This document shows positions 1-12,650 of a stretch of DNA of 64,000 bases, one piece after another. Source of the stretch: Crossaster papposus (taxonomy: Eukaryota > Echinodermata > Asteroidea > Velatida > Solasteridae). Location: contig JBAIAA010000599.1 of NCBI GenBank assembly GCA_037893245.1, forward strand, positions 2,232,001 to 2,296,000, given 5' to 3'. Made by a program: the position numbers and the translations under genes. The notes under the pieces are model-generated. The model did no database searches. It saw nothing but the letters and a program-made list of their open reading frames with translations, and was not told the DNA's origin. Numbering within the stretch: position 1 is the stretch's first letter; each line of letters starts with the position of its first letter.

Positions 1-3000
1 TATTGACTTTGACACTTTCGTAAATTTGATCGACTTGAGACCTAGCACACACTTTGACCACCATCCCCAGGAGGGCCAAGAGAAAACTCGTGATGATGAC
101 GTCATCGTGGGTCATGTGATGTCACTTTAAAGGTTTAGTTTTTTAATAGCATTTGTACACGTTTTTTTCAAGCAATATATTTGGCACTTTGGTAAATCCG
201 ATCGATTTCAGACTTGATACACACTAGACCACCACCCACATATTGGAAGCCATTTTAGACATCCGAAACAGCTCTGTGTTTGTCCACAAACACATGTCTA
301 GTTTTTTTTTTTTTTTTTTTTTTCCTCAGTTTCAGACTTTTTTCCATATAGTTTGTACACAGTTTTCTTCAGCCAATACACTTTGACACTTTGGTAAATC
401 CGATCGACTTTAGACTTGGCATACATTTAGACAACCACCCAAGGACGGTCCTAGAAGAAATTCGTCGCGATTACGTCATTCATGGTCACGTGACGTCACG
501 TTAAAGGTTCAATTTTTCCCCATAGGTTTAGTACACGTTTTTCTTCAGACTATTGACTTTGACACTTTAGTAAATCCGACCGACTTGAAACTTGGCATAC
601 ACTTAGAACACCACACCCAGATGTTCCTGAAAGAAATTCGGCGCGATTGCGTCATTTAAGGTCACGTGACGTCACGTTAAAGGTTCAATTTTCCCCCCAT
701 AGGTTTTGTACACGTTTTTCTTTAGACTATTGACTTTGACACTTTCGTAAATTTGATCGACTTGCGACTTGGCACACATCTCGACCACAATCCCCAGGAG
801 GGCCAAGGGAAATTCGTCATGATGACGTCATCGTGGGTCATGTGACTTAACATTAAAGGTGCAGTTTTTTGTTCGGACAATACACTTTGACACTTTGGTA
901 AATCCGATCGACTTGAGCCTTGGCATACACTTAAACCACCACCCACAGATGATCCTAGAAGACATTCGTCACGATTACGTCATTCGTGGTCATGTGACGT
1001 CACGTTAAAGGTGCAATTTTTTCCCATAGGATTTGTACACGTTTTTCTTCAAAATATTGAATTTGACACTTCTGTAAATTCGATCGACTTGAGACTTAGC
1101 ACAGACCTCGACCGCTATCCTTAGGAGGGCCAAGAGAAAAATAATCAATATGACGTCATCGCGGGTCATGTGACGTCACATTAAATGTTCAATTTTCTCC
1201 ATAGGTTTTGTACACGTTTTTCTTTAGACTATTGAATTTGACAATTTGGTAAATCCGATCGACTTCAAACTTAGCACACACCTCGACCACCATACCCAGG
1301 AGGGCCAAGAGAAAAATCGTCATGATGACGTCATCGGGGGGTCATGTGACGTCACATTAAAGGTGCAGTTGTTAAGACCCTCTATCTCTGGAAGTACAAG
1401 TCCGATTGGGGTCAAACTTGGTATTCATGTATTCCAGGATGACTTATAGACGAAAATTAAAATGACATCATGATGACGTCATTGGGTGTCAGGTGACGTC
1501 AAATTAAAGGTCAAATTCTTTCCATACGATTTGTACACGTTTTTTTTTCAACCAATATATCTTTGGCACTTTGGTTTATTCGATCGACTTTAGACTTGGA
1601 ACACACTTAGACCACCCCAATATTGAAAGGAGGGTCAAGAGGAAAATCGTCATGATGACATTATCGGGGGTCATGTGACGTCACATTAAAGGTCCAGTTT
1701 TTAAGACCCTCTATCTCTGGAAGTACAGGTCCGATTGGGGTCAAACTTGGTATTCATGTATTCCAGGATGACTTATAGACGAAAATTAAAATACGTTCAT
1801 ATGTGTTTTTACAAAATTAGGAAACAATCGACAGTGGAGAAATCTGGACTGTGGGTATATATGTATTTACTTGGTTAAGTAATAACATAAACGAACAAAG
1901 TGGCAATTACTGTCAATTAGAAAATGATTTTGTACCACTCCGCCGTTTGAAGAAAACAGTTCTCAACAAAATGCTATTAATGGCAACAACACACAGTGGC
2001 TAGATTTATTTTTATTTTTTTCTCAAATGTTTTTTTTTTCTGATGCAGGAATAATATTTATGAGAAGAATGCAAAATATTGAATTTGACACTTCTGTAAA
2101 TTCGATCGACTTGAGACTTAGCACAGACCTCGACCGCTATCCTTAGGAGGGCCAAGAGAAAAATAATCAATATGACGTCATCGCGGGTCATGTGACGTCA
2201 CATTAAAGGTTCAATTTTCTCCATAGGTTTTGTACACGTTTTTCTTTAGACTATTGAATTTGACAATTTGGTAAATCCGATCGACTTCAAACTTAGCACA
2301 CACCTCGACCACCATACCCAGGAGGGCCAAGAGAAAATTCGTCATGATGACGTCATCGGGGGGTCATGTGACGTCACATTAAAGGTGCAGTTGTTAAGAC
2401 CCTCTATCTCTGGAAGTACAAGTCCGATTGGGGTCAAACTTGGTATTCATGTATTCCAGGATGACTTATAGACGAAAATTAAAATGACATGATGACGTCA
2501 TCGGGTGTCATGTGACGTCACATTAAAGGTCAAATTCTTCCCATACGATTTGTACACGTTTTTTTTTCAACCAATATATCTTTAGCACTTTGGTTTATTC
2601 GATCGACTTTAGACTTGGAACACACTTAGACCACCCCAATATTGAAAGGAGGGTCAAGAGGAAAATCGTCATGATGACATCATCGGGGGTCATGTGACGT
2701 CACATTAAAGGTCCAGTTTTTAAGACCCTCTATCTCTGGAAGTACAGGTCCGATTGGGGTCAAACTTGGTATTCATGTATTCCAGGATGACTTATAGACG
2801 AAAATTAAAATGACATGATGACGTCATCGGGTGTCATGTGACGTCACATTAAAGGTCAAATTCTTCCCATACGATTTGTACACGGTTTTTTTTCAACCAA
2901 TATATCTTTGGCACTTTGGTTTATTCGATCGACTTTAGACTTGGAACACACTTAGACCACCTCAATATTGAAAGTCATTTTAGACATGCGAAACAGCTCT

Positions 3001-3540
3001 GTGTTTGTCCACAAACACATTTCTAGTTTATTTTTTTTCCTCTGTTTCAGACTTTTCTCCATATAGTTTGTACACAGTTTTCTTCAGCCAATACACTTTG
3101 ACACTTTGGTAAATCCGATCGACTTTAGACTTGGCATACATTTAGACAACCACCCAAGGACGGTCCTAGAAGAAATTCGTCGCGATTACGTCATTCATGA
3201 TCACGTGACGTCACGTTAAAGGTGTAATTTTCCCCCATAGGTTGTGTACACGTTTTTCTTCAGACTATTGACTTTGACACTTTGTTACATCCGATTGACT
3301 CAAAACTTAGTACACACCTCAACCACCTTCCTCAGGAGGGCCAAGAGGAAAATTGTCATGATGACGTCATCGGGGGTCATGTGACGTCACATTAAAGGTT
3401 CAGTTTTTAAGACCCTCTACCTCTGGAAGTACATGTCCGATTGGGGTCAAACTTGGTATTCAGGTATTCCAGGATGAGTTATAGACGAAAATTAAAATGT
3501 CATCATGATGACGTCATCGGGTGTCATGTGACGTCACGGA
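1..3540. repeat. Array of CRE-containing repeat units
   Basis: The stretch is built of related units of roughly 170-330 bp. Each unit runs through a 'GTACACGTTTTTCTTC' block, 'TTTGACACTTTGGTAAATCCG', 'GATCGACTT', 'TAGACCACCACCC', then a block of the form GTCATGTGACGTCACATTAAAGG. The last block is seen about 16 times, for example near 104, 484, 660, 835, 975, 1165, 1345, 1490, 1670, 2190, 2365, 2505, 2690, 2835, 3205, 3380 and 3525. Each copy joins an ATGACGTCAT or TGACGTCA palindrome to a CATGTGAC or CACGTGAC word. Short open frames across the array repeat because the DNA repeats and I do not call them genes. The left edge of the window cuts the array. Confidence 0.9.
1050..2819 (+). repeat. 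Segmental tandem duplication, 1,022-bp offset
   Basis: Positions 1050-1797 recur nearly unchanged at 2072-2819, starting at CAAAATATTGAATTTGACAC and ending at GAAAATTAAAAT. The intervening 1798-2071 is unrelated AT-rich DNA. A further partial copy starts at about 2813 and repeats 2483-2812. The near identity implies recent unequal exchange within the array. Confidence 0.85.
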
Positions 3541-4245
3541 CAAAAATACAATTTTGGTGTTTAAGGTATGTAATATGTAAAGGTGTTCGAAAAAAGAGAC
3601 AGAACTGCATGGGCAGAGGTCAAATTCTGTTTTGTGTAAAAAAGCTAGTGTTTCCAAGATCTTTCCGTAGTATTAAAACAAGAATTCATAAATACATTTT
3701 AACAATTCCTATTGGTCGAGGGCCCGTCATGTGGCCGAGGTAAATGCATGATAAAACACCGGGTTCACTTTTAAACACTTTTACAATGTCACATGAAATT
3801 TGGACGTTTTATAAAATCTGGTCGCTTACACTTTAATTGGTTATAACCTCACAAGGCATGTGCAATACCACAAATGAGTATGTATTTTGGAGTCCTTTAT
3901 ACACACTACCAGCTGCTTTCATTCTGCGAAGCATCACGCAGTACATGGGAAACGCCCGCCAATGTTCATGTTAGGATTTAGTTTACCTCCCTGACCTATC
4001 ATGTGAACATACGTGTGGCTTCCATACCATAAACATAGTTGAAGGGTTGTTTCACAAAATACGTATTACAATTGAATTAAATAGAAATTGGCTGGTATTA
4101 AACGTATGTTTAAAACCGGTTTATGGGCCTGGACATTGTTAATGCCCTCGCCTTCGACTAAAGTCAGTATTAATCGTCCAGGCCCATGAGCTGGTTTGAA
4201 ACGTACATGTACGTTTAAAATAGACCAACCACATGTATTCCCTTT
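3541..4245. other. Non-coding stretch
   Basis: No convincing exon, RNA gene or repeat boundary is seen between the CRE array and the 3' end of the minus-strand zinc-finger gene. The DNA is AT-rich with a few TACATGTA words and a short inverted pair around 4120-4210 (GGGCCTGGACATTG and CCAGGCCCATGAG). Confidence 0.6.
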
Positions 4246-6032
4246 TTAAGTATACTGTGGAATCCCTTTTACTTTCAGTCCATGTTTGTACCAAAGATGG
4301 AGATCAATCCGTTTGGATGCCTTCCGCGGGCACTTATCAACCGGGCAATCCTTTGGTAGCCTTTGATAGGTTTCCTTCTTTTTGGTGGACTTGCTGATAG
4401 GTTCACTGTTAAAAAAAACATTCATAGAGAATTTCTTTGTGTAACAATGAATAGAAACGTAGAAACCTGAGGAAGGTTATATTTTTACATGCCAACATTT
4501 AACAAACCTAAAAAGAGTGAAAATCCCTATTTCTTAAGCTTGACTCGTAAAATTAACAACTTTTTAAATTGAACAAAGAAATTGGCAACCTGTGACCTTT
4601 ATCATGGTTGTAGAGGTGTACTAACCCAAAGGTCATTTGAGGCCAATTTGTATAAAGGGCTAGAATTGTGAAATTGGTCTCATTTGAAAACTTCAAGTTC
4701 AATCAAATTTGGGTCATACATGCAATATAGAATCTTATTGAAAAATATGGAAAGGTTGATATTAAAGGTCACGTACTGTGGTCAAAGGTCATTTGAGGTC
4801 AAGTTCTATTATAGGGTTCGAGAACCAATTAACCCAGTAATTTCTGCTCCAAATTTAAAGAATTCTGCTATGTTTTCTTTTTATTTCTTAACCAAGAAAT
4901 TGTGACATTGTGGGGATCAATCAATGTTTTCTTACTGACAGGTTTTATTTAATTTTTCTGTGTTGTGAAACAACATTTTTTTACATCTGAAAGAATTGTC
5001 AACTTGTTCACTCAATGTACTTACAGTTTCCTCCATTCTCCTAACAGTTCCAACCTCTTGTTCCTGTCCCGCACTTTGTGGGTTTTCTGTAGGTGTTGTG
5101 CCAGGTGGAGGAGTTTCTTGTCTCCTTTGCACAGGTTGCATTTGCGTGCCATTCTGACTCCCTGAACAAGGAAAATCATTTATGGACCCACATAATCATG
5201 GATGCATGTATGACAATCTACACATATCTGCATACACAGACATTTTTAGTTACATTTGTTTGACATCTAGTTTGAAATAAATAAGAAAGGAGACAAACAA
5301 AGTTGTCAAGAGGGTATTTCCATGTCAAATCAAACACTTTTCCGAGTCATTCTCACAGATTTTTGTAAAAATTTGTAGAAATTGTTTGGCTAGATATTAA
5401 CTTACACTTGTTTTCGGTTTACGCTGACTTGCATATTTTCTTTTAAGTTCGTAGCGCCTTGAACTGAAATCAAACAGGTTTTCCATTTCACTGATCTCTT
5501 CAGCTCCTTCTTGTCTTGTCCCAGCTTCTCGATCCTTCTCATCTACTCTGCCTCCTTCCTCGCCTTCGTAACCCTCTTCCCCCTCACCTCTGTCATATTC
5601 ATCTTCCTTATCTCCGTAATCTTCATCTTCCTCATCTCCGTGATCTTCATCCTCATCTCTGTGATCTTCATCCTCATCTCTGTGATACTCATCCTCATCT
5701 CTGTGATACTCATCCTCATCTCTGTGATACTCATCCTCATCTCCTTCTCTCATTCCCCCCAGGCTGAGATTGTGCAAAATCCGAGATGCCTGAAATATTA
5801 CAATTTCTCAATTAACATTAGTTTTAATAAACAATCAATTTAACAACTGCTTTTGTTTACCATAGTATTAGATTTCAGAAGTTCATTCAATTTGCTCCAC
5901 AAAGTACATCACTTAATACCCCCTGGTTACATCGCCTTAATTATCCTCAAGCCTTCTCACAATTTGTTTTTGTTTTTTCTTCTTTGATTTGGTTGTTTAT
6001 TTTAGTCTTACCCTGCTCCGTCGGCTAGCCAT
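4246..6032 (-). CDS. Acidic-repeat protein with two zinc-finger-like modules (4 exons)
   Basis: Unrecognised protein assembled from four minus-strand exons: 6032-6012 (ATG, 7 codons), 5789-5406, 5161-5025 and 4405-4273. All junctions have AG acceptors (tttcag, gttcag, taacag) and GT donors (GTAAGA, GTAAGT, GTAAGT), and the phases fit, giving 225 open codons. If the last GT at 4272 is not a donor, the frame ends nine codons on at TAA (4246). Exon 2 encodes four to five copies of a seven-residue HRDEDEY/HRDEDED repeat, then a basic tail ending KPKTS. Exon 3 carries CNLC...HLQKTH and exon 4 carries CPVDKC...HLWYKH, both C2H2-like. The fingers resemble the N-terminal fingers seen with invertebrate tyrosine-recombinase-like genes, and a decayed gene of that type lies at 24.6-27.5 kb. 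Role is inferred only as DNA or protein binding. Exon boundaries are predictions. Confidence 0.6.
5543..5745 (-). repeat. In-frame 21-bp minisatellite coding for acidic heptads
   Basis: A 21-bp unit (plus strand CTCATCCTCATCTCTGTGAT followed by A or C) recurs about five times with degenerate extensions. It lies in frame in exon 2 of the minus-strand gene and encodes Asp/Glu-rich heptads. Because the unit is divisible by three, copy number can vary without breaking the frame. Confidence 0.85.
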
Positions 6033-8073
6033 GTTTCTTCCAGATATCTGTGATGTAGATGATAACATAATAAAGAAATTGTGTAATCGCACCAAATCGA
6101 GTGATCACCCCACACAGCCTGATAGAAATGATGTTTTATTTTTTTCATTATAGGGAATTTTAAAAGAACATTATTTGATGACTGTTTTGAAGATAAAAAG
6201 GTAGAAAATGTTAACTATTTGGTGTCAAAATAGCCTGTAGTGTTAATTTGTATATTCAAAACGCAAAACAATTTCAGTTGTATTTTAACAGGAAAATGTA
6301 GATTTTATTTTTCAAAAAAGAATAAATACAGGCGGTATTGTTTATAATGTATACCCATCATCAGACTGTATTTTGTGTTTCTTTGCTTTTAAATATCTGT
6401 ACCCCATGATTAGAGAAACAACCAATTTTGTGTGCAACTTTTAAATGTCTACCCACCTGTGTTCCAATGCATACAATGTAATCCGAAGCAGAACTTGTTT
6501 TGCCTTGTCCAAGTTTTTTTCTCAATAAAAACAAATGACTAAAAAAGGGGCGGGTCCCCAGCCCTCTCTTTTTCTTCGTGAAAAAAAGCAAGATACATGT
6601 AGAGAGTGAGAAATTCCCAATTCCCACCCGAATTCCTCTAGCACGGCAAGCGGGAACGCCTCCGGCCTAGACAAAAAACTTACTGTCACCATTACTTTAC
6701 ATTGCTTTACTCCCCCCCCCCCCCCCCCCCGGAGAAATATTTGGTCCGCTCCTGTAAAACCCAAGTTTAGTGACACTCTTTTTACCACAGGACAATTGTT
6801 GCATGCAATTACAAACAAACATTATAGGGCCTACTGACTGAACTAATTGGTCAGATGTGCATGCCAACGGAAACATAATGTTGGGCCTCGTATGACTCCC
6901 GCTTGATTTCATGAAGCTGTTAAATTAAAAATAACAGACATTCCTGCAATGTAGTTCTTGAGGCTTTACAATATGTATTGGGACAAAAAATATCTGGCCT
7001 AGTCTATTAACAAATTGATAAAAAGAAGAAAGACTATATAAATAGCTGACCCACCTTGAAAACTGCAGATTTCTCGGTTTGAATTTAAAAAACAACAACA
7101 ACCAGTAGCATCCCAGGGAGAGTGAGTGAGATTGGCAGAGATCAGTTAAACCAAAACAATGGGATGGATTAACATTGACCTTATTACGCGGCCATTTTCG
7201 AGCAAGTAACAACAAATTATTTCCCTATGGAATTTACTTGATTTTACTTGAAATCGCTACAGTAAAATGCGACGTTTTTATTTCATGCTTGTTGTAAGGA
7301 TTGGTGTATTGAAAGTGATTCAGCATAGTGCCCTTGATGATTCAGTTTGATTGGGTGAACGTGGACGCAGCTGAGAGTTTCCGAGGACAGCGGATGGACC
7401 GCAGATAAACCGCAGATAAACCACAAACGGCGCCCTCTTTCGTTTATGACTAGTCAGTTATCTTGGGGTGTGACAGAGGAATCCGCTGTCTAGTTAGGGT
7501 TAGGGTTTGGGGGTTGACTATGATAAAACCCTGTAAAATTCATTTTAAGAAGCTTTGATTTGCTATTTATGATAATAATCCAAAATTGTAGCCCACACAT
7601 ATTTTTTTAAATATTTTATGGAACTTTTGGCTATGCGTATTATAACATCCCTACAGCCGTTAAACCGACAAAAATTACCTTTTTTTAAAGGAAAGTGATG
7701 TTTTAAAACATAAATGATGACATAACCAATTACAATTACTTTTTCTAGCTTTAAAGCAATATTTTTAAACATCGGTAATGTTATCAGTCCCATTAAACAA
7801 AAGATATTAGAGACGCCGTGTTTATGAAACCGCAGTTAAACCATAATTTATTTTTTAAAATTAGGTGTCGACTACCTGCAAAAACAATTAATTTGAACCA
7901 TTAATTATGTATTCAGCGTTTTTTTTTTGTGTTATTTATGTTCCCCAATCCCAGAAGATTCGGATAAATGATTTAAAAATCCCCCATGCGATTTGTTTAT
8001 AAATGCACAAACCACTGAACACGCTTTACGTAGCTTGAAAAAACCCAAAAATACGACTCGCAAACATGGGTGT
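6033..8073. other. Non-coding spacer with homopolymer and telomere-like words
   Basis: No exon is supported. Landmarks are a C20 run at about 6711-6730, a doubled word GCAGATAAACC (about 7391-7410) followed by CGGCGCCCTCTTTCG, a short TTAGGGTTAGGG run near 7495, and GCAGTTAAACCA near 7831. The last word recurs at about 14428, 19030 and 19095. Open frames on the minus strand here look random. Confidence 0.6.
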
Positions 8074-8599
8074 TAGTCCTGCAGATTACTACAATAATAT
8101 TGCATTTAGTGATACAAGCACCAAAATTGGCACACATGCTCATTTTGGGTCACTTTATACAAAAACCCCGTTAGCCAAATTAAAATCCAAGATGGCCGCC
8201 ATTTTTGAAGATGGCCGCCAATGAAGGCCAAATATCACCGAAATATTGATGTACGGATGGATAGAATGGCAATACAAGCACAAAACTTGGCATTTAACAT
8301 CTGTTTGGTCTCCCTGTTGTTGGCATATCCAAAACAGTATTATTAGGCACTGGAAAATTTAAGATGGCCGCCATTTTCCAAAATGGTCGCCACTGAATGG
8401 CTAGTAGTAGTGTTACCAAGGATCAAACAGTAATACAAGGACCAAAATGGGCATTTAATCTCCATTTGAATCCAATATTATGCTAAAATTGTCAACCACT
8501 TGGTAATTCAAGATGGCTATCATAGATGGCCGCCACAAGATTACTCAGCCTATATGTTACAAAAAGTGACACATAAATCGTAACATATCTGGTACAAAG

Positions 8600-8910
8600 A
8601 CATACAACACACTCTAAAAACAGATTGGTTGAAAATAACCAATATATTGTTCGATTTCAACCAATCCAGTTGGTAGATATGTGGATAACCAAAATATTGG
8701 TTAAAATAACCAATCTGATATTGGTTACCTAGTCAATCCATATGCAATGTTGGTTAATTTAACCAATCCACAATGGACTCCAACTGATTTGTATTGGTAA
8801 TTTGTATTGGTTATAGCACTAACCAATACATAATAGTAAGGCTGCATATTCATATTGGTTAACACGCAACCAATTTGCATAACACCAACCAATACAATAT
8901 TTAATTCAAA
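8600..8910. repeat. CCAAT/ATTGG inverted-word array
   Basis: AACCAATA and TATTGGTT words alternate on both strands at spacings of about 20-40 bp. Two further clusters with the same words occur at 9345-9440 and 10545-10640. They form many short potential hairpins inside the 8.07-11.34 kb element. No coding role is seen. Confidence 0.75.
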
Positions 8911-9479
8911 GGTTCCCACGCAACCAATTACATAACGTGGACAAATTACGTAATGAAATAATACCTTATTACTTATTACATATTGCAATCATGCATACAT
9001 ATACAATAATAACCTATTCCTATTAGATATTAGCTACTGACCACATACTACACACTTAGCTACTGCCGTTGTTAGTTTTATACTTCGCTTTTTTGTCCAC
9101 GACGAAGTCACAGCTATTTTTTTATGAATAATGTCAACAGTTGAATACGGATGAAATTTAATGTCAATTTTTCACTATGTTAGCACAAACATCTAAATTC
9201 AATCATGGAATCGTTTGAATAATTACATGTTATGGTCAAAAAAGTGCATTTTGGACTATTGTAAATACCACAATTTAACATCGACTATTGTCAAAACAAA
9301 TTTTCTCACTTCTGATTGGTCAGTTGCTGTAGGTACATTTCCTACATTATGAATAACCAATAGATTGGTTAATACCTTGGTTACAAGCTCAACCAATATG
9401 ACTGGTTGAGGGGCAACCAACATTGGTTATGAATGACCAATATATTGTATTATAGCAATTCCAGAAAGTGTCCAAGTCC

Positions 9480-10560
9480 AAATATTACTGTTATTACCCT
9501 GTTGAAACCGACATTTTAGCGAGTTATAACAGGGTAATAAGAGGTAATGGGTAACATTTTACCGAGTTAATAACATGGAAATGCCGGAAATGCCAAAAAT
9601 ATTGTTACATTCTCCTTGGTAATATTTGGTAAATAGGGTAATATCAGGGGGTTACTATCAGGTGGTAATATTAGTTACATTCTTCCTGGTAATATTGGGT
9701 AAATGGGGTAATATCGGGTGACCTGAATTTACATGTTGACCCAAAGTGGGCGTGATAAACTTTTGTGAAACATTTGTGTCACTTGTTCTACCTGAACGTT
9801 ATGTTTTGCGTAATAGCGATACGTTTAGGGTGTTTTCGTAGAGATAATTGTGTAATATTTATTTACTCCAAGTCTCAAAGAAACAAATCGGACAAAAAAG
9901 CCAACACACAAATAAATTAACAAAAAAATAGTTGCAAACTGTGATTATAGACGGCGGTGATATTGAGCACATATATAGCGTTTAAGTTCATGCTAAGATT
10001 GTAGCAGTGGCAAGCTCAGAAGAGTCATTTATGTTTATATGTGTATGTATTGTTCCGGTAGTATCGTAATATTAGTATTAACCAATATAATTAACCAATT
10101 GGGTAATATCGGGTAGTAATAACAGTACAATGCCAGAAATATCGGTAACATTCTCCCTGGTACTATTGGGTAATATCGGGTGATATTGGGTGGTAATAAT
10201 AACAATGCAATGCCAGAAATAACGGTAAATAACGATTACATTTCTGGTAATATTGGGTATTAATAATAATAGGTAAAGGGTGAAATATCGGGTGGTAATA
10301 ACAATGCAATGTCGGAAATAACAGTTAAATTCTCCCTGGTAATATGGGGTAATATCGGGTGGTAATAACAATGCAATGCCGAAAATATCGGTAACATTCT
10401 CCCTGGTAACAGGGGGTAATATCGGGTGGTAATAACATTACCCATTAATTACTCGTTACAGCCCAGGTAATGTCGGTATGTTACCCAGTAATAACGAGCG
10501 TTATTACTCGTTACAACCCAGGTAATATCGGGTAAAATGCCCAGCCAATATAACTAGTTG
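9480..10560 (+). repeat. GGTAATATCGGG minisatellite
   Basis: A degenerate unit containing ACAATGCAATGCC...TCTCCCTGGTAATATTGGGTAATATCGGGTGGTAATA recurs several times. Copies starting near 10121, 10201, 10301 and 10368 give periods of 67-100 bp. TTACC and GGTAA words are also scattered through 9480-9720 and 10440-10560. Minus-strand frames rich in Ile, Thr and Tyr are repeat artefacts. Confidence 0.8.
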
Positions 10561-12434
10561 GAGGATAACCAATACATTGGTTATGAATAACAAATAGATT
10601 GGTTAATACCTTGGTTACAAGCTCAACCAGGACTGATGAGATTGATTTGATCTATGCATGGGATGTTAAAACACAGACTGTAAGCATCAAAGGCACGCTA
10701 TGCATTCAAATGTTCAGTAACGCAAATACAAAATAAAGAGTTAATCTTGGAAAGCAATTACAACAGTAATGGTAAGAATCTCAAGTCAGGTCGCAATTCT
10801 TGTAACCATTTTCTTCTTTACTGACACCCGCTATTGTTATAAATTGGTATTGTACGTACGTGTTGGCAGCCATTTTGAAAAATGGCGGCCATCTTTTACA
10901 TTTCCAGTGATTTATGATTTGTTAATTATAATTGACCAACGAGAGGTAAATTGCAGCTTTATTGTATGACCATTTGGTTTCTATTGTAAAATAACCAATG
11001 TATGTCATTCAATGAAAGCAATCTTGGAAAACATGGCCGCCATCTTGAAAAAATGGCCGCCATCTTGAATGTTTAAGTTGTTTCTATTTTTGAAAATGAT
11101 AAGGGGTACATTTGGTGTATAGTTGCAACTGTTGGTGCTTGCATGACCAATTAATCCAATGTAACATTAAGTGTTACCATTTAGTGGCGGCCATCTTGAA
11201 AAAAATGGCCGCCATATTGGATTTTAATTTGGCTAACGGGGTTTTTGTGTACAGTGACCCCAAAAGAGTAGTTATGCCAATTTTGGTGCTTGTATCATCA
11301 AATGCAATATTGTGGTGAAAAAAGTTATTAATCTGCAGGACTATGTAATAGACCATGGGACGAAGTCACAAAATCCTTTCAGAAAGACATTTTCGTGATC
11401 CCCAACTTGGTACATAATAACACTTCCACAAATTGATCTTGAGGGCATACCTAACAACATTTGGGGTGTTCATTTTTGCAAAAGTGGCACTTTGGAGAGT
11501 TATTTCACGTAAACAATTTGATGGGGCGAAAATAACATGGGGCGAGTTGGTTTTTCTCGCCTTGTTTTCATAACAAATTCGCCCCAAAGCCAGTTCGCCC
11601 CATACTTTTGTTCACCTAATATTGTATTGACTCAAGCCAACTCGCCTCATGAAGCTTGTACATGTACATGACAGGAAAAAGTTGCTGGTGACAAATATGA
11701 ACTATTTACCACCGTTAACATGTAAATCACTCTCTTTGGGTTGATGGGTGCCCAAATTGATCCATTTAAGTGCGTTATTAGATAATTGATTGATAAATAA
11801 AATGGCTTATATTCAATTTCAATCTGCAATATTTGTATCTATTTGGGGGGGGGGGGGGGTCAATCAGCTCAGTGTTTTGTTTAAAGGGGATTTCATGCAA
11901 GGCGAGCTTGTAATGAAATACATAATAGTGAAATACATCAAAAGATAAGATCCACACAATATCTATTTTTTGTCATTTTATTCTTGTCAGCACTAGTACA
12001 TAAACTTCAGTACTCACTCATTTTTTTATGGAACATAAAATTGCAAAATTGTTATTAAAGTCAATGTTGTAATAACATTTGAAATTACAGAAATGGTGAA
12101 TTGTATGCACCATTTGCAAATAATAATTACATTTAAATTTGTGCAAATGCCTATTTGAATACCATATTTTCTCAGTAAGAGGGATATTCATACTCCATAA
12201 TGGATGTTTCACTAATAAGTTTCAACTAGGTTACACTTTTCAATTAGAAAGAGCCTTGAAAATAGTTGCCCTCATTGAAACAGGGATAGTGGAAGTTAAC
12301 TGCGTGAAAAGAATGAAAAGTGTCAGAAAAATGCTTCTGACTTGTCTTAAATATTTAGTCATTTAGTAAACAAAAACAAGTTCGAGCATAATTCTCTCAG
12401 CTTTTCCCTCTGAAATTAAGAATTATAACAATCA

Positions 12435-12650
12435 CAAAATCACTGAAGTGAGCACATTAATGTTGCAATAGTCACAACCCATGCGATGTTTGGCAGTTAA
12501 TGCACATAGCCGGTAGGAAATGCTTCTAACGTTGGGGCTTAGATGGTAGGCTGGCATTGGATCTGAGTAAACACAAGTCTTCTTTAGAGGTCTGTCATCA
12601 TCAATGCTTGTCTCCTGATTAGCAACTGCATATAAGGTTAAGTCTAGAGA
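12435..12650 (-). CDS. Candidate terminal exon, unknown product
   Basis: A minus-strand stretch follows a plausible acceptor (ttctctctag) and stays open for about 70 codons to a TGA. The residues include a QETSIDDDRPLKKT segment, one Cys-x2-Cys pair (CDYC) and a C-terminal NVLTSVIL. I do not recognise a family. It could be the last exon of a gene starting at 13850, but a direct join to that exon would put a stop in frame, so an intermediate exon would be needed. A chance open frame is a real alternative. Confidence 0.25.

Larger units (their letters stand above)
8074..11343. mobile_element. Non-autonomous element with long inverted arms and AAGATGGCCGCC subrepeats
   Basis: Left end TAGTCCTGCAGATTA (8074) and right end TAATCTGCAGGACTA (ending 11343) are inverted copies. 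Inverted similarity continues inward: 'GATACAAGCACCAAAATTGGC' at about 8110 pairs with its complement near 11275, and 'AAAAACCCCGTTAGCCAAAT' at about 8162 pairs with its complement near 11230. A TGT triplet flanks both ends and may be a target duplication. Each arm holds several subunits of about 130-150 bp ending in AAGATGGCCGCCAT. The centre holds CCAAT/ATTGG-rich and GGTAATATCGGG-rich repeats, and no transposase is visible. This is a foldback or large MITE type of element, superfamily unknown. Confidence 0.75.

Noticed and set aside
1246-2471. Two identical 67-codon frames
   Set aside because: They are the same segment of a duplicated non-coding repeat, not a gene pair.
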